Assembly (NCBI GenBank): GCA_044350805.1
Contig: JBILGU010000007.1
Location: 1-64,000, forward strand
Source of the DNA: UBA6136 sp044350805
GTDB lineage: Bacteria; Pseudomonadota; Gammaproteobacteria; Methylococcales; Methylococcaceae
Length of the DNA: 64,000 bases
Direction: 5' to 3'
The notes beneath the pieces are model-generated. The model was not told where the DNA came from. It ran no database searches and was given only the letters and a program-made list of their open reading frames with translations. Both the position numbers and the translations under genes were made by a program. Shown here piece after piece: positions 17,690 to 26,598 of the stretch. Position 1 is the stretch's first letter; the number at the start of each line of letters is the position of its first letter.

Positions 17690-18895
17690 CTAACTGAATG
17701 AGTGAGAAAGAGTAAATTCCTTGATGCGGTGGGCCGCTTCAATGCAATCTTGAAGGGGTGCAACCAGCGCCATGCGGACATGGCCGGCCCCGGGGTTGAT
17801 CCCTTCCGCCTCCCGGGAAAGGAAGCTTCCGGGCAATACAGTGACATTTGTGGCGGTCAGCAGGGCGCGGGCAAAGGCCTGATCATCTCCTGGAACCTTG
17901 GGCCAAAGGTAGAAGCCGGCCTCAGGGACCGTGAAATCAAGCGCATCCTTGAGGATGTCACAGACGGCGTTGAATTTTTGTCGATACAGCGCCCGATTCT
18001 CAAGGACATGGCTCTCGTCTTGCCAGGCGGCGATGCTTGCTTTTTGGACCGGGACCGAGAGCGCGGCGCCGTGGTAGGTGCGATAGAGCAGAAACTTTTT
18101 CAAAAGCTCGGCATCGCCTGCGACAAAACCCGAACGCAGGCCCGGTGCATTCGAGCGCTTTGAAAGGCTGTGAAAGACGATCATCCGTCGATAATCGCCA
18201 AGCCCTTCGGCCTTGGCAACCTCAAGCAAACCCGGTGGGGGATGGTCCTCGTCAGAGTAGATTTCCGAATAACACTCATCTGAAGCAATGACGAAATTGA
18301 ACCTTGCTGAAAGCTCAATCAGCTGTGCCATGGACTCATAGGTCATCACGGCACCCGAGGGATTCGCGGGTGAACAGATATAAATCAGCTGGCAGGACTC
18401 CCAGACCGTGTCCGGGACGGCATCCAGATCCGGGAGATAGCCGGTTTCTCGGGTAGCATTGAGAAAAACAGGGGTGGCACCGGCCAGAAGGGCGGCGCCC
18501 TCGTAGATCTGGTAAAACGGGTTCGGCATCAGGACTGTGGCGTTCTTCCGGGGGTCCACCACCGCTTGTGCCAGCGAGAAAAGAGCTTCCCGGGTTCCGC
18601 TGCAGGGCAGCACATGCTGTTCGGGGTCGATGCTCCCGGAACCCAGTCTGAATCGGCGCTCCAACCAGGTTGCGATGGCTTGCCGGAGCTCGGGGATCCC
18701 TCGGGTCGCAGGGTACTGGCTGAGTCCTGAGAGGCTGTCGATCAGGGCGTCTCGAATGATGGTCGGTGTCGGGTGCTTTGGCTCCCCAATCGACAGCAGG
18801 ATCGGCTTTAGGTCCCGTGGAGGCATGGCGCCTCGATTCAGCTGAGCGAGCCGCTCAAAGGGATAGGGCTGAAGGGTTTCAAGAAGCGGGTTCAT
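17690..18895 (-). CDS. dapC: Succinyldiaminopimelate aminotransferase
   Basis: A 401-residue fold-type I PLP aminotransferase that acts after DapD in the lysine pathway. Seen: NPFYQIYEGAALLAGA, CSPANPSGAV, DECYSEIYSD and the PLP lysine in HSLSKRSNAPGLRSGF. The assignment to DapC rather than a general aspartate-type aminotransferase rests on its pairing with dapD and the betaproteobacterial-like start MNPLLETLQPYPFERLAQL. ATG 18895 used instead of an upstream TTG. Confidence 0.9.
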   Translation of the reverse strand: MNPLLETLQPYPFERLAQLNRGAMPPRDLKPILLSIGEPKHPTPTIIRDALIDSLSGLSQYPATRGIPELRQAIATWLERRFRLGSGSIDPEQHVLPCSGTREALFSLAQAVVDPRKNATVLMPNPFYQIYEGAALLAGATPVFLNATRETGYLPDLDAVPDTVWESCQLIYICSPANPSGAVMTYESMAQLIELSARFNFVIASDECYSEIYSDEDHPPPGLLEVAKAEGLGDYRRMIVFHSLSKRSNAPGLRSGFVAGDAELLKKFLLYRTYHGAALSVPVQKASIAAWQDESHVLENRALYRQKFNAVCDILKDALDFTVPEAGFYLWPKVPGDDQAFARALLTATNVTVLPGSFLSREAEGINPGAGHVRMALVAPLQDCIEAAHRIKEFTLSHSFS

Positions 18896-18922
18896 ACGAC
18901 GCAAACGATCCTGAAGGCGCGA

Positions 18923-20638
18923 TCAGCCGGTTTTCCCGAGCCGTTCAAGAAGCATCGGTACGATCGTCTCCACGGCAATTTCGGTCGCTTCCGAATCCTT
19001 GCGCCCCTTGTATTCCGCTTTTCCAGCATCCAAAAGTCGTTCGCTCAGAACGATGCGGTGAGGGATCCCGATGAGCTCCATATCGGCAAACATGACGCCG
19101 GGACGGGCCTTGCGATCGTCAAAGAGGACATCCACGCCGGCGGCTTTGAGTTGGTTGTAAACCGACTCTGCCAACGCTTCCAGTCGCTCTGATGTCGCCA
19201 TGTTGATGGGGACCAGAGCTACCTGAAACGGCGCCAGGGCTTCAGGCCAGGTAATGCCCTTGTCATCGTGGTTCTGTTCAATGGCTGCTGCCACAACGCG
19301 GGATACGCCGATCCCGTAACAGCCCATGATCAGGACCTGATTGCGGCCTTCTTCATTGAGGACCGTGGCCTGCATGGCTTCACTGTACTTGGTACCCAGC
19401 TGGAAGATATGTCCAACCTCAATGCCCCGGGCAATCTTGAGATGGCCCTGGCCGTCAGGACTCTGATCACCTGCAATCACCATCCGAAGATCGAAGGTCT
19501 CAGGCATGGGAAGGTCACGGCCGAAATTGACCCCGCACAGATGTTTCCCATCGTGGTTTGCACCACAGACGAAATTGATCAGATTGGCGGCACTCGGATC
19601 TGCAATCACCGGAACGTTCAGCCCAACCGGGCCGATGGAGCCTGGACCTGCATTCGCTGCGGCACGAATTTCTTCCTCGCTCGCAAACTGAAGCGGGTAG
19701 GCGATTAAGGGGTGCTTTGTGGCTTTAACCGGATTGAGTTCGTGATCGCCGCGAAGCAGGAGGGCCACAACGCCCCCACCCTCGGCCTGGACCATCAGGG
19801 TCTTGATGATTTTTTCCGGCACAACCTTCAGAAATTGACTGACTTCTTCGATGCTGTGCTGACCTGGGGTGTCGATCGTTTCAAGGGCGGCGGAAGGCGC
19901 CTCCGGGGGGAGGCTCAGCGCGACGGCCTGCGCCATTTCGACATTGGCCGCATAGTCGCTGCGATCAGAGAAAGCGATGGCGTCTTCACCGGAGTCGGCA
20001 AGGACGTGAAATTCATGGGAAAGGCTGCCGCCGATGGCGCCGGTATCGGCCAGAACGGCCCTAAACTCAAGTCCCAGTCGCTCAAAGATCCGGCTGTAGG
20101 TCGCGTGCATGACCTCATAGGTTTCATTCAGCGACTCGGTTGTCATGTGGAAGGAATACGCATCCTTCATAAGGAACTCGCGCGCGCGCATCACCCCAAA
20201 GCGCGGACGGATTTCGTCGCGGAACTTACTCTGGATCTGGTAATAGTTCACCGGAACCTGCTTGTAGCTCTTGATTTCGTTTCGGACGAGGTCGGTGATG
20301 ATTTCCTCGTGGGTCGGCCCGAGACAAAAATCGCGCTGGTGGCGATCCTTGAATCGGCATAGTTCCGGGCCGAAGATCTCCCATCGGCCCGAATCCTGCC
20401 AGAGCTCCGCTGGCTGTACTGAGGGCATCAGGACTTCAAGCGCACCGGCGCGGTCCATTTCCTCGCGCACAATGGCCTCGACACGGCGAAGGACTCGAAG
20501 CCCTAGTGGCAGCCAGTTGTAGAGGCCTGCCGCCAGTTTTCTGATCAGGCCCGCCCGGATCATCAGCTGATGGCTGATGATTTCTGCATCGGCAGGTGTT
20601 TCCTTGACGGTATTGAGGGGAAATTGGCTGGTGCGCAT
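18923..20638 (-). CDS. proS: Prolyl-tRNA synthetase
   Basis: A 571-residue class II synthetase of the bacterial type with an editing insertion between motifs 2 and 3. Motif 2-like region RFKDRHQRDFCLGPTHEE, FRDEIRPRFGVMRAREFLMK and motif 3 GCYGIGVSRVVAA are visible; the C-terminal anticodon-binding domain includes FDDRKARPGVMFADMELIG. It heads a proS-dapC-dapD run with short gaps. Confidence 0.97.
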   Translation of the reverse strand: MRTSQFPLNTVKETPADAEIISHQLMIRAGLIRKLAAGLYNWLPLGLRVLRRVEAIVREEMDRAGALEVLMPSVQPAELWQDSGRWEIFGPELCRFKDRHQRDFCLGPTHEEIITDLVRNEIKSYKQVPVNYYQIQSKFRDEIRPRFGVMRAREFLMKDAYSFHMTTESLNETYEVMHATYSRIFERLGLEFRAVLADTGAIGGSLSHEFHVLADSGEDAIAFSDRSDYAANVEMAQAVALSLPPEAPSAALETIDTPGQHSIEEVSQFLKVVPEKIIKTLMVQAEGGGVVALLLRGDHELNPVKATKHPLIAYPLQFASEEEIRAAANAGPGSIGPVGLNVPVIADPSAANLINFVCGANHDGKHLCGVNFGRDLPMPETFDLRMVIAGDQSPDGQGHLKIARGIEVGHIFQLGTKYSEAMQATVLNEEGRNQVLIMGCYGIGVSRVVAAAIEQNHDDKGITWPEALAPFQVALVPINMATSERLEALAESVYNQLKAAGVDVLFDDRKARPGVMFADMELIGIPHRIVLSERLLDAGKAEYKGRKDSEATEIAVETIVPMLLERLGKTG

Positions 20639-20796
20639 GGCGAGTCTAGGCGTCTGGCAATGAAATTAAACGCTCATTGTAGCCTTTTTCCCGGGGCTCA
20701 GTCCCATGGTGCTGATTGTCTAAAAAGGGGATAAACTGTTTATCCGCTAAGTTGCCGGTTCTCAGGGTGACGAAGCTGCTAATCAGGAGAGTTCTC

Positions 20797-21231
20797 ATGC
20801 TGGAAAAAAAGACAAAGAGCGAAAAGCTCTCAAGCGAAGCAAACGTCAAGAAGCCAGTGGCTTCCAAGGTCAGGGCGGGGGTGGTCGCCAAGCGCGTGAC
20901 CAAGGCGAGAAAGGCCACGCTCTCTGAGGCCGTCAGCCAGACGTCGCCGAAGCCCACTGCTGCTGCGATTAAGGCCAAGACCCAGGCGCAAGCCGACAAG
21001 GCCAAGAAGGATCGAAAGACCAAGCTGATTCGGGATAGTTTCAAGTTTCCGGAACAGGAATATCGTGCCTTTGATTCGCTCAAGTCCCGCTGTCTTGCAA
21101 AGGGCTACGACGCGAAAAAAAGCGAACTGGTCAGGGCGGGTCTTTTGGCTCTGGCATCCATGTCCGATGAGGACTTGCTCAAAAGCGTCTCCGCAGTCGA
21201 AAAGCTCAAGACGGGGCGGCCTGCCAGTTGA
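20797..21231 (+). CDS. Lysine-rich protein with RHH-like C-terminus
   Basis: A 144-residue basic protein. Residues 1-75 are Lys/Ala-rich and low in complexity; residues 75-144 form a compact region (KLIRDSFKFPEQEYRAFDSL, then KKSELVRAGLLALASM) that resembles a ribbon-helix-helix or nucleoid-associated module I associate with Betaproteobacteria. Start ATG 20797 follows CAGGAG. It is divergent from proS and ends in its own terminator. A DNA-binding role is inference. Confidence 0.75.
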   Translation: MLEKKTKSEKLSSEANVKKPVASKVRAGVVAKRVTKARKATLSEAVSQTSPKPTAAAIKAKTQAQADKAKKDRKTKLIRDSFKFPEQEYRAFDSLKSRCLAKGYDAKKSELVRAGLLALASMSDEDLLKSVSAVEKLKTGRPAS

Positions 21232-21237
21232 CCTTGG

Positions 21238-21274
21238 GTCCGGCGCACCCATGGCGGGGTTCGCCGGACTTTTT
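21238..21274 (+). terminator. Intrinsic terminator
   Basis: GTCCGGCG (21238-21245) pairs with CGCCGGAC (21262-21269) across a 16-base loop and is followed by TTTTT. It ends the lysine-rich gene immediately upstream. Confidence 0.8.
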
Positions 21275-21285
21275 AAGGTCCGAGG

Positions 21286-21519
21286 CTAACGATCCGGGGT
21301 CATCATCTCCCATTCCTGCTGCATCAAGAGGGCGTGCTTTTCCTCCTTGCAGAGGTTTTCGTTGCCGCCGGCCTTCTGAAGGCAATCCTCAAAAGCCAGT
21401 CGCTCGGGACTTCGGATCCGGTTCGGATTCTGGCTGATTGGAGTCCAGGGGGCGCAGGCCGAAAGGATGTTGAGGGTGATGAGGCCGGCTAAAATGGGTG
21501 GGGTGCGTTGAAACGGCAT
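21286..21519 (-). CDS. Small lipoprotein, paralogue A
   Basis: A 77-residue predicted lipoprotein: signal MPFQRTPPILAGLITLNILS, lipobox LSAC, then APWTPISQNPN and a C-terminal part with two Cys, CLQKAGGNENLC, followed by KHALLMQQEWEMM. Start ATG 21519 is preferred to the adjacent ATG 21522 from its AGGAGG spacing. It resembles two other genes in this window (32228-32446 and 43522-43764). Function unknown. Confidence 0.75.
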   Translation of the reverse strand: MPFQRTPPILAGLITLNILSACAPWTPISQNPNRIRSPERLAFEDCLQKAGGNENLCKEEKHALLMQQEWEMMTPDR

Positions 21520-21559
21520 CATGACCTCCTGTGACGCTGCGGTTGAAGCGAATGCACCC

Positions 21560-21579
21560 GGCCTCAAAATTTTGAGGCC
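21560..21579. promoter_or_regulatory. Perfect 20-base palindrome between divergent genes
   Basis: GGCCTCAAAATTTTGAGGCC is self-complementary throughout and lies between the small lipoprotein start (21519, minus) and the YjbQ-family gene start (21611, plus). Its symmetry and place fit an operator for a dimeric regulator; a hairpin role is also possible. Confidence 0.5.
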
Positions 21580-21610
21580 TCTTTGTAATGAGCCCAAGAG
21601 GAGCTTTACC

Positions 21611-22033
21611 ATGTGGCTTCAGAAAACCCTGACCCTGATTCCACGAGCGCGCGGATTTCATTTGGTGACGCGGGAAATTATGGAGCAACTCCCCGAGCTT
21701 GGGGATTTTCACGTGGGCTTGGCCCATTTTTTTCTGCTCCATACTTCAGCCAGCCTGACAATCAATGAAAATGCCGACCCGGATGTCAGGCGAGACATGG
21801 AGCGCCAGTTTCAGGAGCTCATCCCCGAGGGCGCGCCCTTTTTTACCCATGTCATGGAAGGGGACGATGACATGCCCGCACACGTCAAATCCAGCTTGTT
21901 GGGGGTCAGTTTGATGGTTCCGATTGCGCAAGGGCGGCTGAAACTCGGAACGTGGCAAGGCATCTACCTTGGCGAGCATCGAGACCATGGCGGAAGGCGT
22001 CAACTGGTTGTGACGCTGAACGGCGAATCCTGA
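21611..22033 (+). CDS. YjbQ/UPF0047 family protein
   Basis: A 140-residue protein of the YjbQ family, for which a secondary thiamine-phosphate synthase activity has been reported. Seen: FFLLHTSASLTINENADPDV and the metal-site region THVMEGDDDMPAHVKSSLLG, then GTWQGIYLGEHRDHGGRR. ATG 21611 is chosen from AAGAGGAG upstream and the usual MWLQK start. Confidence 0.9.
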   Translation: MWLQKTLTLIPRARGFHLVTREIMEQLPELGDFHVGLAHFFLLHTSASLTINENADPDVRRDMERQFQELIPEGAPFFTHVMEGDDDMPAHVKSSLLGVSLMVPIAQGRLKLGTWQGIYLGEHRDHGGRRQLVVTLNGES

Positions 22034-22051
22034 GCGGAGCCTTTCTTGGTT

Positions 22052-22903
22052 CTAGAGGTTCGAACGAACTTCCAGGCCTAGTGATGAAATATTGTGGACC
22101 AGGCGATCGCTCCAGGCGCTAGGGATAGGGCCAAGACGTTTGGCGCCCGGTTGCAGCGATGGGCGGGCGAGGCCATAGAGGAGAACCCCTTGGAGAAAAG
22201 ATCCTGGCTTGTATGAGTTCCTCAGCAAGCCAAGGTAAGTTTCCATTTCGGCGTCTTCGGGTGGATTGCCATCGACAGTCACAAGGCAAGTCTGTATCCA
22301 GGTCGGCAGTAATCCCAGACAGATCTCAAGATTTCGTTGCACCCGCTCCATCGAAAGAGTGGCTTGGTTCAATTGATCGATTCCCTCAGTCGATCCGCGG
22401 TCGACCTTGAACCAGACTTCTCCCCCCAGCTGCCCCCAATGGGCGAGCCCCTGCTGGACCTCGTTCCGCTCCATAAGGGATCCATTCGTGATGAGCACGA
22501 ACTTGATTTTGCCGAGCAATTCAAACGCTTCCGCAACCTCGCCAATTGCCTCGGTCACGGCAAGAAAATTAGGGCAGCTGGTCGGCTCGCCATTTCCGGA
22601 GATGGCAATGTCCCGAAGGGTGGCTTCATCCGGTCCAAGCTCAAATTGTTCCGACATCGCCCCCGAGCGGTTTGACTCGAGCAGGGCGCGAAGCTCAAGC
22701 TTGAGTGTTTGGATGTCTACGCGGGGGGCTGAGCCCCGAACCAAGTCGGGTACCTGACAGTAAAGGCATGCCCAATTGCAGGCATTGTTGGGGTTGAGGT
22801 TGATCCCAATGGACAAGCCTTTGGACCGACGCGATAAAACCGGGTAGACGTAGGTCATTCCCGTGACGTCGCGATCATGGTTGTTATGGGTCAATCGGCT
22901 CAT
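22052..22903 (-). CDS. Radical SAM protein of unknown substrate
   Basis: A 283-residue radical SAM protein. The CX3CX2C motif for the 4Fe-4S cluster is CNWACLYC near residue 42, and GNGEPTSCPNF is the SAM-binding GGEP-type segment. It begins SRLTHNNHDRDVTGMTYVYP. No extra cluster-binding domain follows. The reaction cannot be named from sequence alone. No strong ribosome binding site is seen at ATG 22903. Confidence 0.85.
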   Translation of the reverse strand: MSRLTHNNHDRDVTGMTYVYPVLSRRSKGLSIGINLNPNNACNWACLYCQVPDLVRGSAPRVDIQTLKLELRALLESNRSGAMSEQFELGPDEATLRDIAISGNGEPTSCPNFLAVTEAIGEVAEAFELLGKIKFVLITNGSLMERNEVQQGLAHWGQLGGEVWFKVDRGSTEGIDQLNQATLSMERVQRNLEICLGLLPTWIQTCLVTVDGNPPEDAEMETYLGLLRNSYKPGSFLQGVLLYGLARPSLQPGAKRLGPIPSAWSDRLVHNISSLGLEVRSNL

Positions 22904-23054
22904 TTCAGAAGGAGGGGGCTAGGGCCGGACATTCGGGTTTCGCTATCTTAATCCAGGCTATGGCCGAAACCCTTATTTGGGCTTTGGGTCATTTTTTTGA
23001 TTCATCGCACAGCGCCAGAGTTCCGGGTGATCAAATCAGAAAGGCGTCGTGCAA

Positions 23055-24669
23055 GTGAAAAGAACTTTTAACTTAACGGTAAGCGTTTTGAAATAAAGGA
23101 GGGTCATTATCGCGGGCTTACTCATGGCTACCCTGGTAGCAGAGCGCCATTTTGGCCGCCACTGCCTTGACTGCCCATTCTGACACTGGACCGAGCTCAA
23201 GTGCAGCACCCTACGTTCAGCCTTTGGCGGCTGACGTTGCAGTCTCATCGATCATTACCGCCGCTGACAAGGCCGCCAATAGCTATCGGATGGTCGGCCT
23301 TCCGGATGGCTTGGGAGCCTACAGCCTCAATGCCAAAAATTTTGTTGTCCTAATGAATCATGAACTGGGCAACACGCTTGGCGTTCCCCGCGCCCATGGC
23401 GACATTGGCGCTTTTGTTTCTGAATGGGTCATCAACAAGAAGACGCTTCAAGTTGTCAGCGGCAGCGACCTGATTCGTGAAGTCTACAACTGGAACACCG
23501 CAGCACAGGCGAGCGACACGACCCCGAGTACCATCAACTTCAGCCGTTTCTGCTCTGCTGACCTTGCCGATGAGACAGCTTTCTACAATGCTAAAACCAA
23601 AAAAGGCACGAAAGCGCGCATTTTCCTGAACGGCGAAGAAGGTGGCACCACCGGTTATGCCGTAGCCACTGTCGCAACTGGCAAGAGCAAGGGCAAGTCC
23701 TATATTCTTGGAAAGTTCAATCTTAAGACCGACGGCTCAAACGTGGATGCAGTCGGCGGTTGGGAAAACCTTGTGGCAAACCCCTATTCGGGTGAAAAGA
23801 CCGTCGTGGTAGCGCTCAACGATGGTGGAACCAACCTCCAGTTGAACTCGGTTCAGGTGTATGTTGGAACCAAGACCAAGACGGGGACCGAAGTCGACAA
23901 GGCGGGTCTGACCAATGGTAGGGCCCTCTTTGTAAATGTTCAGGGTGCATTTGATGCGCTGGGCACCACCAATGATGAGCTTGCGAGCACAACGGACCGG
24001 ACCACCAAGATCGTCTCCGGAACGCCCTTCACCCTGGGCGCCACCACGGCGACGACCTTCTCCCGTCCGTAAGACGGTGCGTGGGCTGATGCAAAGACGT
24101 TCTACTTTGCCACCACGGATCAAGTGGACCAAACCGATCTGGCCGGAAAAACGCAGAAGGGTGGCACCCGTCTTTGGAGGCTGAACTTCAATGATGATTA
24201 CACTGCTGGAACTATTGATGTTGTTGTCGACTCCGCCAAGATCCCAGGCGGAATTGGCGTCAACAAGATCAACATGATCGACAATATCTCAGTCAACAGC
24301 GACAAGACGATTTCTCTTCAGGAGGACGTCGGAAATAATGAGCATAACGGCAAGATGTGGCTTTACGATCTGACAAACGGAAGTCTGACTCTCCAGACGA
24401 AGTTTGATCCGGCACTCTTCGGTGATATCAGTGCCACGGGTGTTTTCACCGCGGGCACGCACACCAAGGATGAGGAAACGTCTGGAATCATTGACGTGAC
24501 CAAGATCCTCAATCGCCGCGATAAGAAGGTCTACAGCCTTCTGGTTTCTCAGGATCATGCTCCGGCAGCAAACCTTCAGAAGATCAATGCCATGGATCCG
24601 ACGGCCAACCCGGTTGAAATCTATGAAGGCGGTCAGATGCTTCTGATGTCCCGTCCGAAGGCCCACTAA
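23055..24669 (+). pseudogene. Disrupted PhoX-like (DUF839) secreted phosphatase-like gene
   Basis: One open frame runs from about 23140 to 24669 but is cut by TAA at 24070-24072 in the sequence FSRP-stop-DGAWADAKTFYF, where the family normally has RPEDG, so a GAA or GAG to TAA change is likely. The 5' end is also damaged: no start codon with a ribosome binding site fits the frame, an in-frame TAG lies at 23137, and a signal-peptide-like stretch (GTG at 23055, KRTFNLTVSVL, later IIAGLLMATLV) is in another frame and contains a TAA at 23094. The mature part (MVGLPDGLGAYSL, VLMNHELGNTLG) is well preserved. Two intact fragments, 23152-24072 and 24124-24669, remain open. DUF839/PhoX proteins are Ca/Fe-dependent secreted phosphatases. 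Confidence 0.8.
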
Positions 24670-24737
24670 ATCGGGTTCCGCCACCAGACTCCGCGGCCTT
24701 GGGGACCTCCCAAGGCACGGGGTCTGGATCTATCAAA

Positions 24738-24760
24738 CGGCCCTTTAGGGCCGTTTTTTT
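24738..24760 (+). terminator. Intrinsic terminator
   Basis: CGGCCC (24738-24743) and GGGCCG (24748-24753) with a four-base loop, then seven T residues. Closes the PhoX-like pseudogene unit. Confidence 0.88.
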
Positions 24761-24778
24761 AATTGCACAGATCTTGCC

Positions 24779-25399
24779 ATGTCATCTGTTGATTTATTGG
24801 GTATCCACCCGCTGTTTTACTCGCCGCTGTCCATACTCAGGCTGAAGGCGCATGAGGAGATCAAGGCCTTGCTGCTTGATGAAATCCGGGATCTCAGGAA
24901 ACAGGATCAGGGGATTATCCGAAGCAACTGGAGTGGATGGCACTCCGAGAGTGATCTTTTTCAGCTGAATACCCCAGGGATGGTGAAGGTTCAAACGGCC
25001 ATTGTTGAGGCTGTTCAAAGTGTCACAACCCAATTGGTTCAAGGGTTTGATTGGGCAAACAATCAAATTCAAGCAGAAGGATGGGTTAATGTGCTCGGGA
25101 CCTCTGGCATGAATACGCCGCATGATCATCCCGCGTGGGTCTGGTCCGGATGTTACTACCTGAATCTTCCTCAAACTGATAACGAATTCAGTGGCAGCAT
25201 TGAGTTTATGGATGTTCGAACGGGGATTCGGACGCTGACATTAGATGGCGCCTCCTGCTTTGAAGGAAAGTTCCGGGTCAAACCCGAAGAGGGAATGTTG
25301 TTGATATTTCCCTCTTATCTGCGTCATTGGGTTTATCCCAATGATTCGATGGATGAACGAGTGACCATTGCCTTTAATCTCCGATATCTGTCGCCATGA
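24779..25399 (+). CDS. 2OG-Fe(II) oxygenase-like protein (TIGR02466 type)
   Basis: A 206-residue protein resembling the putative 2-oxoglutarate/Fe(II) oxygenases of the TIGR02466 group. The metal-ligand region is MNTPHDHPAWVWSGCYYLN near residue 110-128, the second His lies in FPSYLRHWVYPN, and an Arg that could bind 2-oxoglutarate is in DERVTIAFNLRY. Substrate unknown. The ATG follows the terminator by 19 bases, so its promoter must overlap that region. Confidence 0.8.
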   Translation: MSSVDLLGIHPLFYSPLSILRLKAHEEIKALLLDEIRDLRKQDQGIIRSNWSGWHSESDLFQLNTPGMVKVQTAIVEAVQSVTTQLVQGFDWANNQIQAEGWVNVLGTSGMNTPHDHPAWVWSGCYYLNLPQTDNEFSGSIEFMDVRTGIRTLTLDGASCFEGKFRVKPEEGMLLIFPSYLRHWVYPNDSMDERVTIAFNLRYLSP

Positions 25400-25475
25400 G
25401 TGATGCGCTGACGGATTCTTTTCGTTCGTTTTTTTGAAAGCAGTGCTGACCCGCCGATGCCTTCAATGATCGTTT

Positions 25476-25509
25476 GCTTCATCTCACGGTCATGGAGTGG
25501 ACTCATAAT
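25476..25509 (+). promoter_or_regulatory. Pho box and -10 before ppk2
   Basis: Half-sites GCTTCAT (25476-25482) and CGGTCAT (25487-25493) are 4 bases apart. Ten bases later comes CATAAT (25504-25509), a near-perfect -10. This matches the E. coli Pho promoter layout (18-base PhoB box in place of the -35). Confidence 0.65.
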
Positions 25510-25572
25510 TCCAATCGAGATCCACCTCACGGGTGCCTTCGCTCACCCCAGAATTTCGTTAGGAATGGAGAA

Positions 25573-26502
25573 ATGAACATGAATAGCGTGACCGTCGACC
25601 ATCAGATTCTTCTGGAGCGGCTTGAGAAAGATTTGCTAGACAGCTACGACGAGGAGTTTGAGATGGAGGCAGAGGATGGCCTCCATGTGAATCCCCAAGG
25701 AGAGTGGCCTCAGGGTTTTCAAGAGGATCGGGAATTTCGACGGACCTATTTTCGAGAGCTTTTCAGGTTGCAGGGCGAATTGGTCAAATTGCAGGACTGG
25801 ATCGCTTCAACCGGACAGAAAGTCGTCGTCATCTTTGAGGGGCGAGATTCGGCCGGTAAGGGAGGCGCCATCAAACGGGTCGTCCAACGCCTCAATCCGC
25901 GGGTTTGCCGTGTTGTTGCGCTCCCCGCGCCCAGTGACCGTGAAAAAACCCAATGGTACTTCCAGCGCTATGTATCCCATCTCCCTTGCGCGGGAGAGAT
26001 GGTGCTTTTTGATCGGAGTTGGTACAACCGAGCCGGTGTCGAGCGGGTCATGGGATTCTGTAATGACGATGACTATGAGGAGTTCTTCCGCTCGGTCCCG
26101 GAATTTGAGCGGATGCTGGTCCGGTCCGGAATCAAGGTCGTCAAATACTGGTTTTCGATTACGGATGAAGAGCAGCAATATCGGTTCATGAGCCGAATTC
26201 ATGATCCGCTGAAACAATGGAAGCTCAGCCCCATGGATCTTTATGCGCGGAGTCGATGGGAGGAATACACCATCGCCAAGGAGATTATGTTCGAGAGAAC
26301 CCATATCCCCGAGGCGCCGTGGTGGGTGGTTCAGGCGGTCGACAAGAAAAAGGCACGGCTCAACTGCATTCACCACCTTTTGAGCCAGTTCCCCTACTTT
26401 GAGATCGAGAAACCCGAGGTCATCCTTCCTCCAAGAGAGCACAATCCAGGCTACGAGCGCCATGCGCCCTCAAGCGATATGATGGTTCCCGAGGTCTATT
26501 AG
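25573..26502 (+). CDS. ppk2: Polyphosphate kinase 2
   Basis: PPK2 enzymes transfer phosphate between polyphosphate and nucleotides. The 309-residue protein has the Walker A FEGRDSAGKGGAIKR, the Walker B region VLFDRSWYNRAGVERVMGF and the lid DLYARSRWEEYTIAKE, the usual single-domain class I pattern. Start ATG 25573 (MNMNSVTVDHQ) lies 64 bases after the predicted -10; ATG 25579 is also possible. It is not in an operon with ppk1 here. Confidence 0.93.
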   Translation: MNMNSVTVDHQILLERLEKDLLDSYDEEFEMEAEDGLHVNPQGEWPQGFQEDREFRRTYFRELFRLQGELVKLQDWIASTGQKVVVIFEGRDSAGKGGAIKRVVQRLNPRVCRVVALPAPSDREKTQWYFQRYVSHLPCAGEMVLFDRSWYNRAGVERVMGFCNDDDYEEFFRSVPEFERMLVRSGIKVVKYWFSITDEEQQYRFMSRIHDPLKQWKLSPMDLYARSRWEEYTIAKEIMFERTHIPEAPWWVVQAVDKKKARLNCIHHLLSQFPYFEIEKPEVILPPREHNPGYERHAPSSDMMVPEVY

Positions 26503-26598
26503 ATCCTCAGGTTACTCATTGGGTATACAACCGTTGAGCCCTCAAGAATGGCTCGCTTTGTATTTGGATATCCCTCTTCATTAGGAAGCCCCTCATTC

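Noticed and set aside
19268..20362. Long plus-strand frames across proS
   Set aside because: Antisense shadow frames of a well-supported synthetase gene.
24070..24072. Selenocysteine or readthrough at the internal stop of the PhoX-like gene
   Set aside because: The codon is TAA, not TGA or TAG, and the family has Glu at this site.
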